Origin: Ruminiclostridium sp.
Lineage (GTDB): Bacteria > Bacillota > Clostridia > Oscillospirales > Ruminococcaceae
NCBI GenBank assembly: GCA_017625405.1
Contig: JAGALB010000061.1
Span: 1-61,811 of the forward strand
Length of the DNA stretch: 61,811 nucleotides
Direction: 5' to 3'
A program made the position numbers and the translations under genes. This document shows positions 33,004 through 41,105 of this stretch, in pieces (position 1 is the first letter of the stretch; each line of letters opens with the position of its first letter). The notes under the pieces were generated by a model. The model ran no database searches and had not been told where the DNA came from. It saw nothing but the letters and a program-made list of their open reading frames with translations.

Positions 33004-34302
33004 GTGGACAAGCTTTTAATTACAGCGATTGAAGCATTGGTAAGAAATACATCGGACATATTTTTTATCAAGGATGAAAAACTTATATACCGTGCTGCGT
33101 CAATGCCCTTTGTAAGAATGGCAGGTAAAGAAACTCTGGAAGAGATTGTAGGCTTTACGGATACAGAAATATTTGAAGATAAAAGGCTTGCTGCAAGATA
33201 TATTGCCGATGACTGCCGTCTTTTCAACGGAGGCAAGGACCTTATTGATTATGTTGAGCCCATTACCGACGATAACGGAAATGCAAGATATGGTTCTACT
33301 TCAAAGTATATATTAAGGGATGAAAACGGTAAAACAATAGGCGTACTTGGCATAACGAAGGATATAACAAAGGAATATCTTGCGAAGCAGCGCTATCAGC
33401 AGGAGTTCGGTTATCTCTTCGAACTTCCTGCGGATACATATGCTGTGTGCTATATAGATGTTGACGACTGGAGAATTATTACCCAGCGCCGTCAGAATAT
33501 TCATGACGGAACAATCCAGGAATGCCAGACGGTTGAAGAGATGGTTGAATATGCTCTTGAATCCATCGTTGATGTTGACAGTGACGCTGCGGCATTTTAC
33601 CGCAACTTCACAGCGGAAAGACTTTATGAGATATATTCAAGCGGCAGAAGAGCTGTCAGCTTCAAATACCAGAGAAAAATATCTGACGGTTCTTCCAGAT
33701 GGATACGTAGTAAAGCGGATTTTCTGGCAGACATTGACAGCGGACACCTTTGCGTAATGCTATCCGCAAAGGATATTGATAAAACAGAGTGCGAACAGCA
33801 GAAGCTGGCAGAAGCGGCAAAGCTTGACCTTATGACTATGCTGCTTAATCATGAATCCTCCATGGAAAGCATAAAGAGCGTTCTTGAACACGAAAGCGGC
33901 AGCCAGCATGCTTTATTTATGATTGACATTGATAATTTCAAGGCGCTGAACGATACTCTCGGACATAAAGCAGGCGATGAGTTCCTTATTGCGCTTTCAA
34001 AAGAGCTTAAGAAAAATTTCCGTGAAAGTGATATTCTGGGCAGAATCGGCGGAGATGAGTTCTTTGTGCTTATGCGTAATGTTACTGAGCAGAAAAGGGT
34101 AAGGCAGAAGGCAGATGAAATACTTGAAACTATACAGAGTGTAGCTTCAAAGTATCTTCAGGTTGATCTCAGCGGAAGCGTAGGTATAAGTATGTATCCG
34201 AAGAATGGAACAACCCTCGACGAGCTTTATTCAAAGTCAGACGAAGCCCTTTATGAAGCAAAGAGAACAGGAAAAAACAAGTATATTATTTCAGAAGCAT
34301 AA
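33004..34302 (+). CDS. PAS-domain diguanylate cyclase (GGDEF)
   Basis: The 432-residue protein has an N-terminal PAS domain (about 10-120, ending LGITKDITKEY). A second PAS-like or linker region (about 135-265) and a GGDEF domain (about 285-432) follow. The active-site motif is intact (GRIGGDEFFVLM near residue 350), and RESD five residues before it is an inhibitory I-site, so it should make cyclic di-GMP and be feedback inhibited. No membrane segment is seen. The GTG at 33004 is chosen because AGAGGTGAT lies just upstream. Confidence 0.88.
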   Translation: MDKLLITAIEALVRNTSDIFFIKDEKLIYRAASMPFVRMAGKETLEEIVGFTDTEIFEDKRLAARYIADDCRLFNGGKDLIDYVEPITDDNGNARYGSTSKYILRDENGKTIGVLGITKDITKEYLAKQRYQQEFGYLFELPADTYAVCYIDVDDWRIITQRRQNIHDGTIQECQTVEEMVEYALESIVDVDSDAAAFYRNFTAERLYEIYSSGRRAVSFKYQRKISDGSSRWIRSKADFLADIDSGHLCVMLSAKDIDKTECEQQKLAEAAKLDLMTMLLNHESSMESIKSVLEHESGSQHALFMIDIDNFKALNDTLGHKAGDEFLIALSKELKKNFRESDILGRIGGDEFFVLMRNVTEQKRVRQKADEILETIQSVASKYLQVDLSGSVGISMYPKNGTTLDELYSKSDEALYEAKRTGKNKYIISEA

Positions 34303-34304
34303 AC

Positions 34305-34343
34305 AAACCGGCGGAATGGATTTATCCATTCCGCCGGTTTTTA
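34305..34343. terminator. Bidirectional terminator between cyclase and sigG
   Basis: A 16-bp perfect stem AAACCGGCGGAATGGA/TCCATTCCGCCGGTTT with a TTTA loop is followed by TTATTG; convergent genes flank it. Confidence 0.88.
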
Positions 34344-34378
34344 TTGCAAAAGGCGGGAACTGGCCGAGGCGGCACGCC

Positions 34379-35158
34379 TCATATCTGCCCCTTTATTTTG
34401 TTCAGTGCGCCTTTTTCAAGCCGTGAAACCTGTGCCTGGCTAATGCCTATTTCGTTGGCAACCTCAACCTGAGTCTTACCCTGAAAAAAGCGAAGACTTA
34501 AAATGCGTTTTTCACGGTTTCCGAGAGAAGCTATTGCCTCTTTCAGCGCAATTTCTTCCAACCAGTTATTATCATCGTTCTTGTCGCCTATCTGATCCAT
34601 GACATAGATAGTGTCGCCGCCTTCGGAAAACACGGGCTCGTACAGCGAAACAGGCTCAGTTACCGCTTCCAGTGCAATAACCACATCTTCACGCTTGCTG
34701 TCAATATGCGCTGCAATTTCTTCGATTGTGGGCTCACGCTTTTTTTCGTTCAGAAGCTGTTCCTTGGCCTGCATCGCACGGTAAGCAAGGTCACGCAGCG
34801 AACGGCTTACTCTCAGTTGTCCGCTGTCACGGATATAGCGCTTTATTTCTCCCAGAATCATGGGCACGGCATAAGTGGAAAACTTGACGCCGAACTCCAG
34901 CGAAAAGTTATCAATCGCTTTCATAAGCCCTATGCAGCCCACCTGAAACAGATCGTCGGGCGCTTCGCCACGTCCTGTAAATCGTTGTATGACGCTGAGC
35001 ACAAGGCGAAGATTGCCTTTTATAAGTGTTTCTCTTGCCTTTTCGTCGCCCTTTGCCGTTCTTTTCAGTAATTCAGTTTTTTCTGCTTCGGTAAGCACCT
35101 TCAGTTTTGATGTATCAATCCCGCTTATTTCAACCTTTCCGTAGTACATTGCCGCCAC
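34379..35158 (-). CDS. sigG: Late forespore sigma factor SigG
   Basis: The 259-residue factor aligns along its length with Bacillus SigG. It has the N-terminal KVEISGIDTSKLKVLTEAE, GNLRLVLSVIQRF, the region 2 core DLFQVGCIGLMKAIDNF and RVSRSLRDLAYRA. The end is RFFQGKTQVEVANEIG and ISQAQVSRLEK. It directs late forespore genes. No sigE/spoIIGA is adjacent, unlike Bacillus. A small hairpin overlaps its ribosome binding site. Confidence 0.93.
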   Translation of the reverse strand: MAAMYYGKVEISGIDTSKLKVLTEAEKTELLKRTAKGDEKARETLIKGNLRLVLSVIQRFTGRGEAPDDLFQVGCIGLMKAIDNFSLEFGVKFSTYAVPMILGEIKRYIRDSGQLRVSRSLRDLAYRAMQAKEQLLNEKKREPTIEEIAAHIDSKREDVVIALEAVTEPVSLYEPVFSEGGDTIYVMDQIGDKNDDNNWLEEIALKEAIASLGNREKRILSLRFFQGKTQVEVANEIGISQAQVSRLEKGALNKIKGQI

Positions 35159-35162
35159 TCTC

Positions 35163-35179
35163 CTGTAAAAACGTTACAG
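35163..35179 (-). promoter_or_regulatory. Hairpin overlapping the sigG ribosome binding site
   Basis: On the minus strand CTGTAA and TTACAG pair around a five-base loop; the last bases of the stem run into CAGGAGA, the probable Shine-Dalgarno of sigG. It could act as a translational brake, or as an operator on DNA. Confidence 0.5.
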
Positions 35180-35183
35180 AAAA

Positions 35184-35211
35184 AGTATTGGCATAAAGCG
35201 GGGGTATATTC
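35184..35211 (-). promoter_or_regulatory. Weak candidate forespore (sigma-F/G) promoter of sigG
   Basis: On the minus strand GAATA (35207-35211) and CAATACT (35184-35190) are 16 bases apart. This loosely resembles sigma-G-type GHATR and CATNHTA elements but matches imperfectly. The rest of the 351-bp gap up to 35509 holds the plus promoter at 35392-35420 and no gene. Confidence 0.3.
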
Positions 35212-35391
35212 TGAAAAATGGTATGGTAAATTGTGGTGAGGAAGAATCACCGCTTTTCAATAAAAATGTGCACGTTATACCAACGGCAGAAAACCCGGCT
35301 CTGCGTGAAATAACCGCATATAATCAAATAAGCTTGTATCAAGGTTAAAAACAAATGCATAATTTACCACTGTATTCAACATCATCAAACA

Positions 35392-35420
35392 TTGTAACAG
35401 ATACTGTTATGGTGTATATT
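35392..35420 (+). promoter_or_regulatory. Promoter of first sugar-binding lipoprotein gene
   Basis: TTGTAA (35392-35397), a 17-base spacer and TATATT (35415-35420) lie 90 bases before the GTG start, leaving an untranslated leader of about 80 bases. Confidence 0.55.
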
Positions 35421-35509
35421 ATATTCATAAGGTACAGATTTTCGGCGGGAAGAACGCTGGCTCCTGCGGATCTGGAATCATGACTCGTTTTAAAAAGGAG
35501 GTTTATACG

Positions 35510-37093
35510 GTGAGAAAAATCAAAAGAATAACAGCGCTGACACTTTGCATGGCGATGATTGTATCATCCGGTTCCTGTAACCAGGGCAGTGGAAGAGGCA
35601 CTGAACAGAGTGCTGATACCACAACAATTGCTGCATCTGCTACTACTGAAGATCCCAACAAGGAAATAGACATTCAGATTGACTATGATGAAATGGCAGA
35701 TATCGGTGAAGTTGACGCTGTCAATGAAGAGGGCACAGGCAAACTCTGGGAAAGCGGAAAGACAGCAGGCGCAATAAAGGTTCTGAGCTGGTTTGATTTT
35801 CATAATATCGCACCTGAAAAGGATATTGCCGAGCTTTACGCAGAACGCTTCGGCGGTACTGTTGAAACAGAAGTTGTAAGTTCGCTTGAAGTTACAAACC
35901 GTCTAGGTGTGCTTATGGCGGCAGGTCAGTCCCCTGATATTATGAGAATGCAGAGTGAATTTTTCCCGAGCTTTTTCCTTGCCAACAGATTTACACCTAT
36001 GGATGACTGGTTTGATATGCAGTCGCCGCTCTGGTCGGATATGTCGGGAATTATTGACCAGTTTGCATACAAGGGCGAACATTATTATTACCCCTATGCG
36101 CTTACAGCTACTGAATACGGTGTTACATACAACGCTCTCGAGCTTGAAGAAATCGGTGCTCCCGATCCTATGGAGCTTTATTTTGAGGGTAACTGGACAT
36201 GGAACGAATTTGAAGAAATCTGTCTTCAGTGGAAGGCGAGCAATCCTGACAAATATCCTATCGCATGGCCCGGCACATTCGGTGTGCAGCTTGCGGCAAC
36301 GACAGGCACACCCGTTATTGAATTTACAGGCTCCGAAATCAAGAATAATATGAAGGATGCCAATGTTATAAGAACAATGGATTTTGTGGAAAAGCTTGTG
36401 CGTGAAGAGTGCTTCTGGGAAGGCTGGCACGGTCCTGACGGACTTGAATCATGGCTCGGAACATTATTCTTCATAATGCCTCTTGACTGGGCGCACCCCT
36501 GCGGTCAGGAGATCTTCTTCAAGAATCAGCTTGAAGGAGAAATCCGCACTGTACCAATGCCCCGTGACCCCAACGCTGACAAGTATTACATGAGCGGTGC
36601 AACTTCAGGCTATGTGGTTCCGTCGGGCGCACTCAATCCCCAGGGCGCAGCTGCATTTATTCTTGCGTCAAGAATCTGGGCTACCGATCCCGAAGTAGTG
36701 GGGGCAAAGCGTGAAGAAGTGCTTTACGATGGCGGATATTTCTATATCAAGTGTCCTGAATGTAAGTACAAGTTTGAAAATGAACGTGATGAAATCGGTG
36801 CTGTCTGCCCTGAATGCAACACGCCCAGAAAAGCAAAACACAAAATGACTTATACAGATGAGCAGATGCAGATTTTTGACGATCTTCTCGACCCTTCAAA
36901 GTTCACATTTGTATTTGACTGTCACCGTGGTTTCGGCGACGATATGACTCAGTATATGATAGACGTGTTTGACGGTCCTATAAGCAGCCTCGGTGAAACA
37001 GGCTACACCTATCAGCTTGATTCCTATTACAACAGCATTGAATCGGTATTTGACGAATACCGCAGTGATATGAAGGAAAATTCAGGCTCTTAA
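35510..37093 (+). CDS. Sugar ABC transporter solute-binding lipoprotein with zinc-knuckle insert
   Basis: The 527-residue protein has a lipoprotein-type signal (hydrophobic run, then VSSGSC near residue 23), a Thr-rich linker and a family 1 solute-binding fold: VLSWFDFHNIAPEKDIAELY, LMAAGQSPDIMRM, NWTWNEFEEICLQW and SGATSGYVVPSGA. At about residues 415-437 it carries two CPEC knuckles about 18 residues apart, as in a zinc ribbon, which is unusual in an exported binding protein. The GTG at 35510 follows AAAGGAGG. No permease genes are nearby. Binding of a plant oligosaccharide is inferred from neighbours. Confidence 0.82.
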   Translation: MRKIKRITALTLCMAMIVSSGSCNQGSGRGTEQSADTTTIAASATTEDPNKEIDIQIDYDEMADIGEVDAVNEEGTGKLWESGKTAGAIKVLSWFDFHNIAPEKDIAELYAERFGGTVETEVVSSLEVTNRLGVLMAAGQSPDIMRMQSEFFPSFFLANRFTPMDDWFDMQSPLWSDMSGIIDQFAYKGEHYYYPYALTATEYGVTYNALELEEIGAPDPMELYFEGNWTWNEFEEICLQWKASNPDKYPIAWPGTFGVQLAATTGTPVIEFTGSEIKNNMKDANVIRTMDFVEKLVREECFWEGWHGPDGLESWLGTLFFIMPLDWAHPCGQEIFFKNQLEGEIRTVPMPRDPNADKYYMSGATSGYVVPSGALNPQGAAAFILASRIWATDPEVVGAKREEVLYDGGYFYIKCPECKYKFENERDEIGAVCPECNTPRKAKHKMTYTDEQMQIFDDLLDPSKFTFVFDCHRGFGDDMTQYMIDVFDGPISSLGETGYTYQLDSYYNSIESVFDEYRSDMKENSGS

Positions 37094-37135
37094 AAATGAT
37101 ACCTCCGATTTTTGGTAATAATCTTCACTTACGGA

Positions 37136-37163
37136 TAACGGGCGGCATTACTGCCGCCCGTTA
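37136..37163. terminator. Bidirectional terminator
   Basis: A 12-bp stem TAACGGGCGGCA/TGCCGCCCGTTA with a TTAC loop is followed by TTCTTTG; convergent genes flank it. Confidence 0.85.
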
Positions 37164-37170
37164 TTCTTTG

Positions 37171-37953
37171 TCATATATGGTCCCTCATCTGTGTAGGGGT
37201 TATTCCGTAATAAAGCTTGAAACGCTTCATAAATCCGTATTCGTTTGTATATCCGCATCGCTGTGAGATGTCCTTTATACTCAGATCAGTGGAAATAAGC
37301 AGCTCCTTTGCCGTTTTCATTCTGGCATGGATTATATCTGTCATGGCGCTTACTCCGAAGGTCTTTTTGTAAAGGTGCTGGAAGCCTGAACGGCTCATTC
37401 CCATAAACGAGGCAAGCTGATCAATATCTCCCGTGCAGTCGGGAGTGCCGTAGATCATATTGCGCAGCACCATTATCCTTGTGTGCTTGTCGCTTACGGC
37501 GTCATGGCTTACACCGCCGTTTTTAATCATTCTGCTGAGCTTTATAAGCAGAATTTCAAAATAATGCTGTTCAATAATTTCGTGATCTTCTTCGGGGGAA
37601 TAATGCTCGTATGCGATGTGTCTGACTATCTGGGAAAGCTCGTTGATATTTCCCAGGTGTATTATTTCATCTGCGGGTATACCAAGCTGTGCAAATTTTT
37701 CTTCATCACCGCTTTGCATATCCAGAAATATCCAGTCGTCAGCATATACATTATTTTTTGCCTGATATCTGTGAGGCGTATGGGGCGAAAAAAGCACAAA
37801 GGAATCCTTCATAACTTCGGTTTCAACGCCGTTTATGGTGAAGATGGACGGCTCCTTGATGAGAAGCATGAACCAGCAGCCGCTTCCGCCAGGCTTATCC
37901 ATGACAAAAGATTCTTCATGACGGTAGTTATAGCCTACTGAACCGACACGCAT
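37171..37953 (-). CDS. AraC-family transcriptional regulator
   Basis: The 260-residue regulator has an N-terminal cupin-like sensor domain (about 1-140) and a C-terminal double HTH (about 160-260). The HTH includes MGMSRSGFQHLYKKTFGVSA and DISQRCGYTNEYGFMKRFK. The start at 37953 follows AAAGGGGTGTG; an upstream in-frame extension has no ribosome binding site. It is divergent from the second sugar-binding protein gene and sits between two sugar-binding genes, so local control in response to a sugar is likely. Confidence 0.88.
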   Translation of the reverse strand: MRVGSVGYNYRHEESFVMDKPGGSGCWFMLLIKEPSIFTINGVETEVMKDSFVLFSPHTPHRYQAKNNVYADDWIFLDMQSGDEEKFAQLGIPADEIIHLGNINELSQIVRHIAYEHYSPEEDHEIIEQHYFEILLIKLSRMIKNGGVSHDAVSDKHTRIMVLRNMIYGTPDCTGDIDQLASFMGMSRSGFQHLYKKTFGVSAMTDIIHARMKTAKELLISTDLSIKDISQRCGYTNEYGFMKRFKLYYGITPTQMRDHI

Positions 37954-38069
37954 GATATCACACCCCTTTATAGATAATCTTTTTATAATTTTACCGCTTT
38001 TTCGCACGTTTGTCAAGGAAAAATAGTGCAGAATGCACGATATGACACTGGTTTTTGCGTAAAAAGATA

Positions 38070-38098
38070 TTGTTTGCATCTGTAAAATATGGTAAAAT
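38070..38098 (+). promoter_or_regulatory. Promoter of second sugar-binding lipoprotein gene
   Basis: TTGTTT (38070-38075), a 17-base spacer and TAAAAT (38093-38098) lie 30 bases before the start. The weak match suggests an activator, perhaps the divergent AraC protein. Confidence 0.6.
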
Positions 38099-38127
38099 AA
38101 AGAAAATAAACTTATAAGGAGTATCAT

Positions 38128-39510
38128 ATGAAAAAATCAAAGAAGATAATTGCATCCGCTTTATGCCTTTCTCTTGTTGTTTCTGCCTCCGCTTGCTCAG
38201 GCAGGGACGAAAGCACGGTAACGACCACAACAACTGTTGCAACAACCTCAAATACTCTTGATGATGATCTTATAAATCCCGTTGATATGGAGGAATACGT
38301 TGACGAAGACGCTGAGGCTCTCGAAGACCCCAATCTTACATATTTCGGATATTACGATATGCGTGTGGCAGGCGACATCAAGCCTGCGGTAAAGCTTTTT
38401 GAAGAAACCTACGGCGGAAAGATTGACTATGTTGAATGCGCCTGGGGTGAACGTATTGAAAAGCTTCAGGTGCTTATTTCCGCAGGCGACTCTCCCGACC
38501 TTGTAGATAAGGAGGACATTACTTTCCCGCTGCTTATTTCCAAGAATGTATACGAAGACCTTACAGATTATATAGATCTTTCCCAGCCTCACTGGGCAGG
38601 CTTTGAAGACCTGGTTGAACAGTACGGCTGGAACGGTAAGCATTGCTATTACCCCTGGTTTGCAACGGCTCTCTGCGATTATGTGTATTACAGCAACACA
38701 CGCTTTGAGGAATACGGAATCACAACACCCCGTGAGCATTACGAAAACGGTAATTGGACATGGGATACCTTCAGGGATACAATGATTCAGTTCATTGAGG
38801 CAAGCCCCAATGAAACCGTAGGCGTTTACGGCAATATCACAACCGATACAATCTGCAGTACAGGTATGCCGCTGGTAAGCATAGCAGACGGTAAAATCAC
38901 AAACAACATGAAGACTCCCGAAATCGAAAGAGCTATGACTTTCCTTGAGGACCTCTGCCGTCAGGGACTTACCGCAAAGAAGGAAGGCTACTGGGGTAAC
39001 GAAATCAAGCCTCTTGTTGAAGGCTCTGCCTGCTTCCTTTCTTATGGTCAGTATCAGTACGAATCTCTTGCAAGAGAAAGATATGCCGAATATGATTTTG
39101 ATTTCGTACCTTTCCCCAGAGATCCCAATGCTGATGAATACTACTACATGGCTTCTACCTTCGGTTATATGGTTCCCGCAGGCTCTGACAATGTAAAGGG
39201 TGCTGCAACATTTATAGATATGATTCGTCTTTGCTCTACCGACCCCGATTTGCGACAGGAAATGAAATCCAGCACAATGACAGCAAAGGGCTGGAGCGAA
39301 GAGCAGTATGACAGAATGGCTGAATTTGAAAAAATCGGCAATTATCACATTGTTGCAGACTTCTCCACAGGCTTTGACGCTGACACAGCAACACTTATTT
39401 CCGATATGCTTATTGATGCGGCATTCAATCAGGATTCCGAAGGCTGGACTGTTCTCAGGGATACAAATATAAACACTATCAACACAGTAATTTCCGAAAT
39501 GGGTGAATAA
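38128..39510 (+). CDS. Sugar ABC transporter solute-binding lipoprotein
   Basis: The 460-residue protein has a lipoprotein signal (VSASAC near residue 23), a short Thr-rich linker and a family 1 solute-binding fold. Typical segments are FEETYGGKIDYVECAWGERI, VLISAGDSPDLVDKEDI and NGNWTWDTFRDTMIQFIEAS, and MASTFGYMVPAGSDNVKG lies in the C-terminal lobe. It resembles the protein at 35510 but lacks the Cys knuckles. AAGGAG precedes the ATG. One base separates its stop from the GH43 gene start, so both are one operon. Confidence 0.87.
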   Translation: MKKSKKIIASALCLSLVVSASACSGRDESTVTTTTTVATTSNTLDDDLINPVDMEEYVDEDAEALEDPNLTYFGYYDMRVAGDIKPAVKLFEETYGGKIDYVECAWGERIEKLQVLISAGDSPDLVDKEDITFPLLISKNVYEDLTDYIDLSQPHWAGFEDLVEQYGWNGKHCYYPWFATALCDYVYYSNTRFEEYGITTPREHYENGNWTWDTFRDTMIQFIEASPNETVGVYGNITTDTICSTGMPLVSIADGKITNNMKTPEIERAMTFLEDLCRQGLTAKKEGYWGNEIKPLVEGSACFLSYGQYQYESLARERYAEYDFDFVPFPRDPNADEYYYMASTFGYMVPAGSDNVKGAATFIDMIRLCSTDPDLRQEMKSSTMTAKGWSEEQYDRMAEFEKIGNYHIVADFSTGFDADTATLISDMLIDAAFNQDSEGWTVLRDTNINTINTVISEMGE

Positions 39511-39511
39511 A

Positions 39512-41050
39512 ATGAAGGTAAAAGCTTTTTTACTTGCTGCGTTATTGGCGGTTTCCTGCGGATGTTCCTCCGCAGCGGAAGAAGCAATCCAGCAGAAAAT
39601 TGACGAAGGATATATTGAAACAATGGAAGATGTAACAAAAATAAACGGCGTCAGTGATGTTTATGCCAAGAAGCTTGAAAACGGGAATCCGATTTCCAGC
39701 GAATTTTACTGTGCAGACCCTACTGCTGTGGAGTACAACGGGCGGCTTTATGTATACGGTACCAACGACCACCAGCAGTATGAAGCGGTAGGCGACGAGG
39801 GCAGCAACACATACGGTGAAATCAAATCCCTTCATGTGTTTTCCACTGACGATATGGTAAACTGGAGCCACCACGGCACTATTGATGTAGAAACAGTTGC
39901 CCCCTGGATTATGAATTCATGGGCGCCGTCAATCGTATCGAGAGTAGAAGACGACGGACTTACACATTTCTATCTTTATTTCTCCAATAACGGCTGCGGG
40001 GTCGGCGTTATAACCTCCACCGACCCTCTCGGACCCTGGAGCGACCCGTTGGGAAGACCCCTTATCAATTACGATACCGAAGGTCTTGAGGGCTGCCCCA
40101 ATCCCTTTGACCCGGGCGTCTGCATAGATGATAACGGCGACGGATGGATAGCATTCGGCGGCGGAAAGAAGCGTGGCGGAACGGATTATATGCCGGGTGT
40201 TGCACGTATTGCAAAGCTTGGTAAGGATATGATTTCCTTTGACAGTGAATTTGTTGAGATAAAAGCGCCCTATTTCTTTGAAGCGAGCGAGCTTAACTTT
40301 ATAAACGGCACTTATGTCTATACCTACAACAACAGCTGGGAAAAGCGTATCGAATGGGAAATAGAGGGTGCGTCACGCCCCAAGGCGTGCAGCATGGCGT
40401 ATATGACCACAAAGACGCCTCTTGATACCGACAGCTGGGTATACCGTGATGATTATTTCTGCAATCCCGGCGAAAGCGGTCTTGGTTACAGCAACAACCA
40501 TTCCCATCTGCACAAGTATATGGGCAGGTATTATATGTTCCATCATACAATGCTCCGCCAGACAGGAGCAGGTACTACCACAGGCGGCTTCAGAAGCCTG
40601 TGCGTTGTTGAAATCCCCGTAAATGAGGAAACTCTTGAAATTACCCCCACAGGCAGTAATTTCACAGGGGCATCCCAGATAAAATACGTTGACCCATATG
40701 CCGAAAACAGCGGTGAAACCTTCTTTACTACCACAGGTGTCGGTTTTGAATACGATGATTTTTCAATAACCGCAGTAAAGAGCACGGAAAAAGGCACTGT
40801 AATATGCGTTAAGGGTGTTGATTTCGGCGAAGAGGGCGCTTCCGCCTTTACAGTAAAGGCGAAGGGTAAGGGCAGAATTGAAATCCGTCTTGACAGTCCC
40901 GAAGCGCAGTTTGCAAACGCAGTGGAAATCGACAGTACAGATTATCAGGGTTACATTGACAGAGCTGAGGAAAAAATCACAGGTGTACATGATGTGTATA
41001 TCGTATTTTCCGATAAGGATATGACCCTTGACAGCTGGCAGTTTATTTAA
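39512..41050 (+). CDS. GH43 glycosidase lipoprotein, probable arabinoxylan arabinofuranohydrolase
   Basis: The 512-residue protein has a signal peptide with Cys residues near 17-20 (VSCGCSS). A GH43 five-bladed propeller (about 50-370) has the catalytic base in YCADPTAVEYNGRLYVYG, SWAPSIVSR and the acid in FEASELNFINGTYVYTY. HSHLHKYMGRYYMFHHTM follows, and a C-terminal beta-sandwich (about 390-512) resembles CBM6. This layout is that of arabinoxylan arabinofuranohydrolases (XynD/AXH); beta-xylosidase is the alternative. ATG 39512 is preferred to GTG 39503. It probably acts at the cell surface, supplying sugar to the binding proteins. Confidence 0.82.
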   Translation: MKVKAFLLAALLAVSCGCSSAAEEAIQQKIDEGYIETMEDVTKINGVSDVYAKKLENGNPISSEFYCADPTAVEYNGRLYVYGTNDHQQYEAVGDEGSNTYGEIKSLHVFSTDDMVNWSHHGTIDVETVAPWIMNSWAPSIVSRVEDDGLTHFYLYFSNNGCGVGVITSTDPLGPWSDPLGRPLINYDTEGLEGCPNPFDPGVCIDDNGDGWIAFGGGKKRGGTDYMPGVARIAKLGKDMISFDSEFVEIKAPYFFEASELNFINGTYVYTYNNSWEKRIEWEIEGASRPKACSMAYMTTKTPLDTDSWVYRDDYFCNPGESGLGYSNNHSHLHKYMGRYYMFHHTMLRQTGAGTTTGGFRSLCVVEIPVNEETLEITPTGSNFTGASQIKYVDPYAENSGETFFTTTGVGFEYDDFSITAVKSTEKGTVICVKGVDFGEEGASAFTVKAKGKGRIEIRLDSPEAQFANAVEIDSTDYQGYIDRAEEKITGVHDVYIVFSDKDMTLDSWQFI

Positions 41051-41057
41051 ACAAAAG

Positions 41058-41095
41058 AAATGCCGCCGCTGACTTAAAAGTCAGCGGCGGCATTT
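41058..41095. terminator. Bidirectional terminator after GH43 gene
   Basis: An 18-bp perfect stem (AAATGCCGCCGCTGACTT and its complement, minimal two-base loop) lies between convergent genes. Confidence 0.85.
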
Positions 41096-41105
41096 GCTGT
41101 TATTA

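Noticed and set aside
35421-35509. Untranslated leader of the first sugar-binding gene as a riboswitch or T-box
   Set aside because: No T-box sequence, terminator hairpin or known aptamer motif was found.
38248-39348. Minus-strand open frame of about 366 codons opposite the second sugar-binding protein
   Set aside because: The plus-strand frame has signal peptide, fold motifs and ribosome binding site; the reverse frame has none and reads as Cys/Phe-rich noise.
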